Part shown: positions 62,106 to 64,000 of the stretch, one piece after another
How positions within the stretch are numbered: the first letter of the stretch is position 1
Layout of the letters: each line of letters opens with the position of its first letter
Source: Phoenix dactylifera
Taxonomy: Eukaryota > Streptophyta > Magnoliopsida > Arecales > Arecaceae
DNA length: 64,000 nucleotides
NCBI RefSeq assembly: GCF_009389715.1
Contig: NC_052399.1
Span: forward strand, 6,574,585-6,638,584
Reading direction: 5' to 3'
Notes under the pieces: model-generated
What the model was told of the DNA's origin: nothing
The model's input: only the letters and a program-made list of their open reading frames with translations
The model's database searches: none
Translations under genes and position numbers: made by a program

Positions 62106-63619
62106 CATAGAAAAGATAAACTGTTCAAGACATGAAAGGGCTTGCTTGCGGAAAGCTTTCAAAGTGCCAACATGCAAAATTTCAGACTCCACAACCACAT
62201 TGGCAAACCCATGATATCCGGCTCAGCATACGCCTCCACGGCCTCTGAATCCACATAGAAATGCCCCAAAGCCAACCACATATTAGCTAGAAGAAGAGAG
62301 AGAGAGAGAAAAAAAAAATCCAAAGTAGTTGCAGTACGAAGCTGGTGTCGTTTCACCTACATATCACAGCATGAACGAGAACTTTCATCCTCTGGTATGA
62401 TTCGCTCGCAATCCCATTGCCTTCTTCTAACCGAACCCAAAACTCTCCGAATCCACAACCGAAACTTCCGTCGCAGGCCATTCCTCATCTAGACATGCAT
62501 GCCAACTCAAGATTAAAGCTAACTAGTCCTTGATGCTGTACCACTCCTTCTTCACACAAAGAACTATCATTTGGTAAAACAAGGATTGGGTGCAACGAGT
62601 TCATAGTCGGCTAGCTTACACTGAGATCAGTGAAACTGAAGGCTGCCTTCCATTTCTTCCAATTGGGTCTTGGTATCTTCTTCTCGTTTTGGCTCTGCCG
62701 TGCATGGAACTGCCTCAGCTCTTGCGAGTAAGCGAGAAGCAGTCCCCTGCGGTCATAGCCGAGCGACGGTGGACGAGGTCTCCAGTGCTCCGTCGAAGGA
62801 CGACATTGGGCCTTGGCAATGGTTCTTCGTAGACGGTGATGATGACTTCTTTTCTAGCCTGATACTCTGCCTGCTGCTGCCTACTATCTTTGCTTTCCAT
62901 TTATCTTCTGATATTTTTTTCTGGTCTGGTAGGGAGCTGAATTCTTCGATGGGATGAGTTGAGAAGCCTCGAATTGAAACTGGAGATTCCTCATAAAGGT
63001 GGCCGGTTCGACAGTTGCATGACGCTGAAATGTCGATAAGGTCCCACAATACAAGGGGGCTTGAGAGTTACTCAAGTACGACATTTGTTTATTTGACCGC
63101 TTCTTTCTCCCAGTTTTGGCTTAGAGAAGGCCGGTGTGGTTTGCGTGCTATTTCTAATGCTATCCGAGAGACCATCCGCAAGTTGCCGGAAGCTTAAAGG
63201 GTGCAATAAAGCTGGTCCTAAAATTTGGCCAAGCATTATGCTTGCGCTCAAACTTCAGTAGTCGTTGCACGGCAACATATTAAATGCCTCCAATCGGAAT
63301 CATGTTCAAGGGATACCAACGCGTCAGGCTTGATTGAAATCTGAATGAAACTTTAAGATTTACTGAAGCTAGTCGGTGAAATTGTGCACCCTCGTATGAT
63401 CGTATTAGGCAAAGCTTATTTACGTTACTTCTTGAGAAACTCCCTCTTAATTGCTCTATTTTACACAAGCTTGGGGTTTGCAATGCTTTCCTCAATAGCT
63501 GATGCCATTACAGAATTTCTGAGTCACTTTTACTCGAGCAAGCTTCAATTGCTAGCAACAACCTATAGTTTAGCAAGGAAGATGTTTATGAACTAACAAA
63601 CAGAACTAGCAATGTTTTA

Positions 63620-63915
63620 AATAGCACCTGAACTGTCCTGTTTTTGTGTGAGAAAATAGGACCGATCCAGAGGTGAAACTTCGGTACCATCCATATAAAA
63701 AAAAGAAAAAAGAAGAAAGGAAAAAAAAAGCAAGTAAGGAAGGAAAAGGAAAAAAAAATAAAAGGAACATGATAAAAAAAACATGGAAAAGAAGAAAAAA
63801 ACAAAAAAAAGGGGGAAAAAAAGAGAGGAGAAAATGTAAGGGAGAAGGAAAAGAAAGTACAACAAAAAAATAGAAAAAAAGAAAAGAAAAGAAAAGAAAA
63901 GAAGAAAGAGAGAAG
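63620..63915 (+). repeat. Polypurine tract with repeat-like leader
   Basis: After a leader with GGTACCATCCATATAAAA, about 200 bp (63695-63915) are almost pure A and G on the plus strand. Similar in design to 45135-45600, where CCATCCATG also precedes the purine tract. Confidence 0.65.
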
Positions 63916-64000
63916 AAGGATAGCTACTAGGAAAGCTGCTAGAATTGCACGTAGAATAATAGAATATTTTGTTTCCTAAAAAAAATAGGATATCTCCGTC

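Larger units (their letters stand above)
60628..64000. other. Region downstream of PYM, no gene recognised
   Basis: PYM 3' UTR, then AT-rich sequence with the repeats listed separately. Open frames at 62590-63200 and 63384-63596 show no domain I know and no convincing splice structure. Confidence 0.5.

Noticed and set aside
62590-63200. Moderately GC-rich open frames downstream of PYM
   Set aside because: No domain, no consistent exon structure, no homology recognised.
1-64000. Prokaryotic-style defence systems, CRISPR, rRNA or complete tRNA genes
   Set aside because: The window is intron-bearing plant nuclear DNA; the only tRNA-like signal is the B-box-like motif of the Au SINE.

Overview
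The window is nuclear DNA of a flowering plant, most likely a monocot. The genes have introns of 73 bp to 8.8 kb with GT/AG borders. First exons are GC-rich while introns and spacers are AT-rich, and LINE, SINE and MITE remnants lie between and inside genes. Long repeat-filled introns would fit a palm-like genome, but that is a guess from style, not from a marker. I see no bacterial-type operon, CRISPR array, rRNA or intact tRNA gene.

Six genes are recognised and one is tentative. Left to right: (1) 5' half of an MPS1/TTK spindle-checkpoint kinase on the minus strand, running off the left edge; (2) plastid ribosomal protein S13, minus, three exons, intact; (3) a tentative glycine-rich protein gene, minus, with TATA box and poly(A) signals but a broken frame; (4) a TMEM41/VTT-domain membrane protein, minus, four exons; (5) a patatin-like phospholipase, plus, seven exons; (6) a GOST-family seven-transmembrane protein, minus, five exons over 11.5 kb; (7) PYM, the Mago-Y14 (exon junction complex) partner, plus, four exons with an 8.8 kb second intron. 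Genes 4 and 5 are divergent, as are 6 and 7. They are ordinary, functionally unrelated housekeeping genes and do not form a pathway.

The spacers and introns hold two copies of one non-autonomous Harbinger-like element (11547-13392 and 32693-33734), an Au-type SINE with a perfect 16-bp target duplication (17375-17517), a 5'-truncated LINE with a near-perfect target duplication just upstream of MPS1 (6649-6884), a second LINE RNase H fragment (10235-10603), a 350-bp fold-back element (47605-47954), several members of a GGTACC/CCGGTT-rich repeat family, polypurine tracts of about 200 bp, and many short tandem duplications.

The most notable signal concerns sequence quality. Four genes (4, 5, 6, 7) carry single-base indels in exons whose amino acids and nearly all splice sites are otherwise conserved. 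In gene 4 exons 2-3 all eight are insertions; in gene 6 exons 2-3 they are almost all deletions (about 60 missing bases in about 1 kb); MPS1 and RPS13 have none. This looks more like unpolished long-read consensus than decay, and gene models here should not be called pseudogenes without reads. I found no convincing new biological system.
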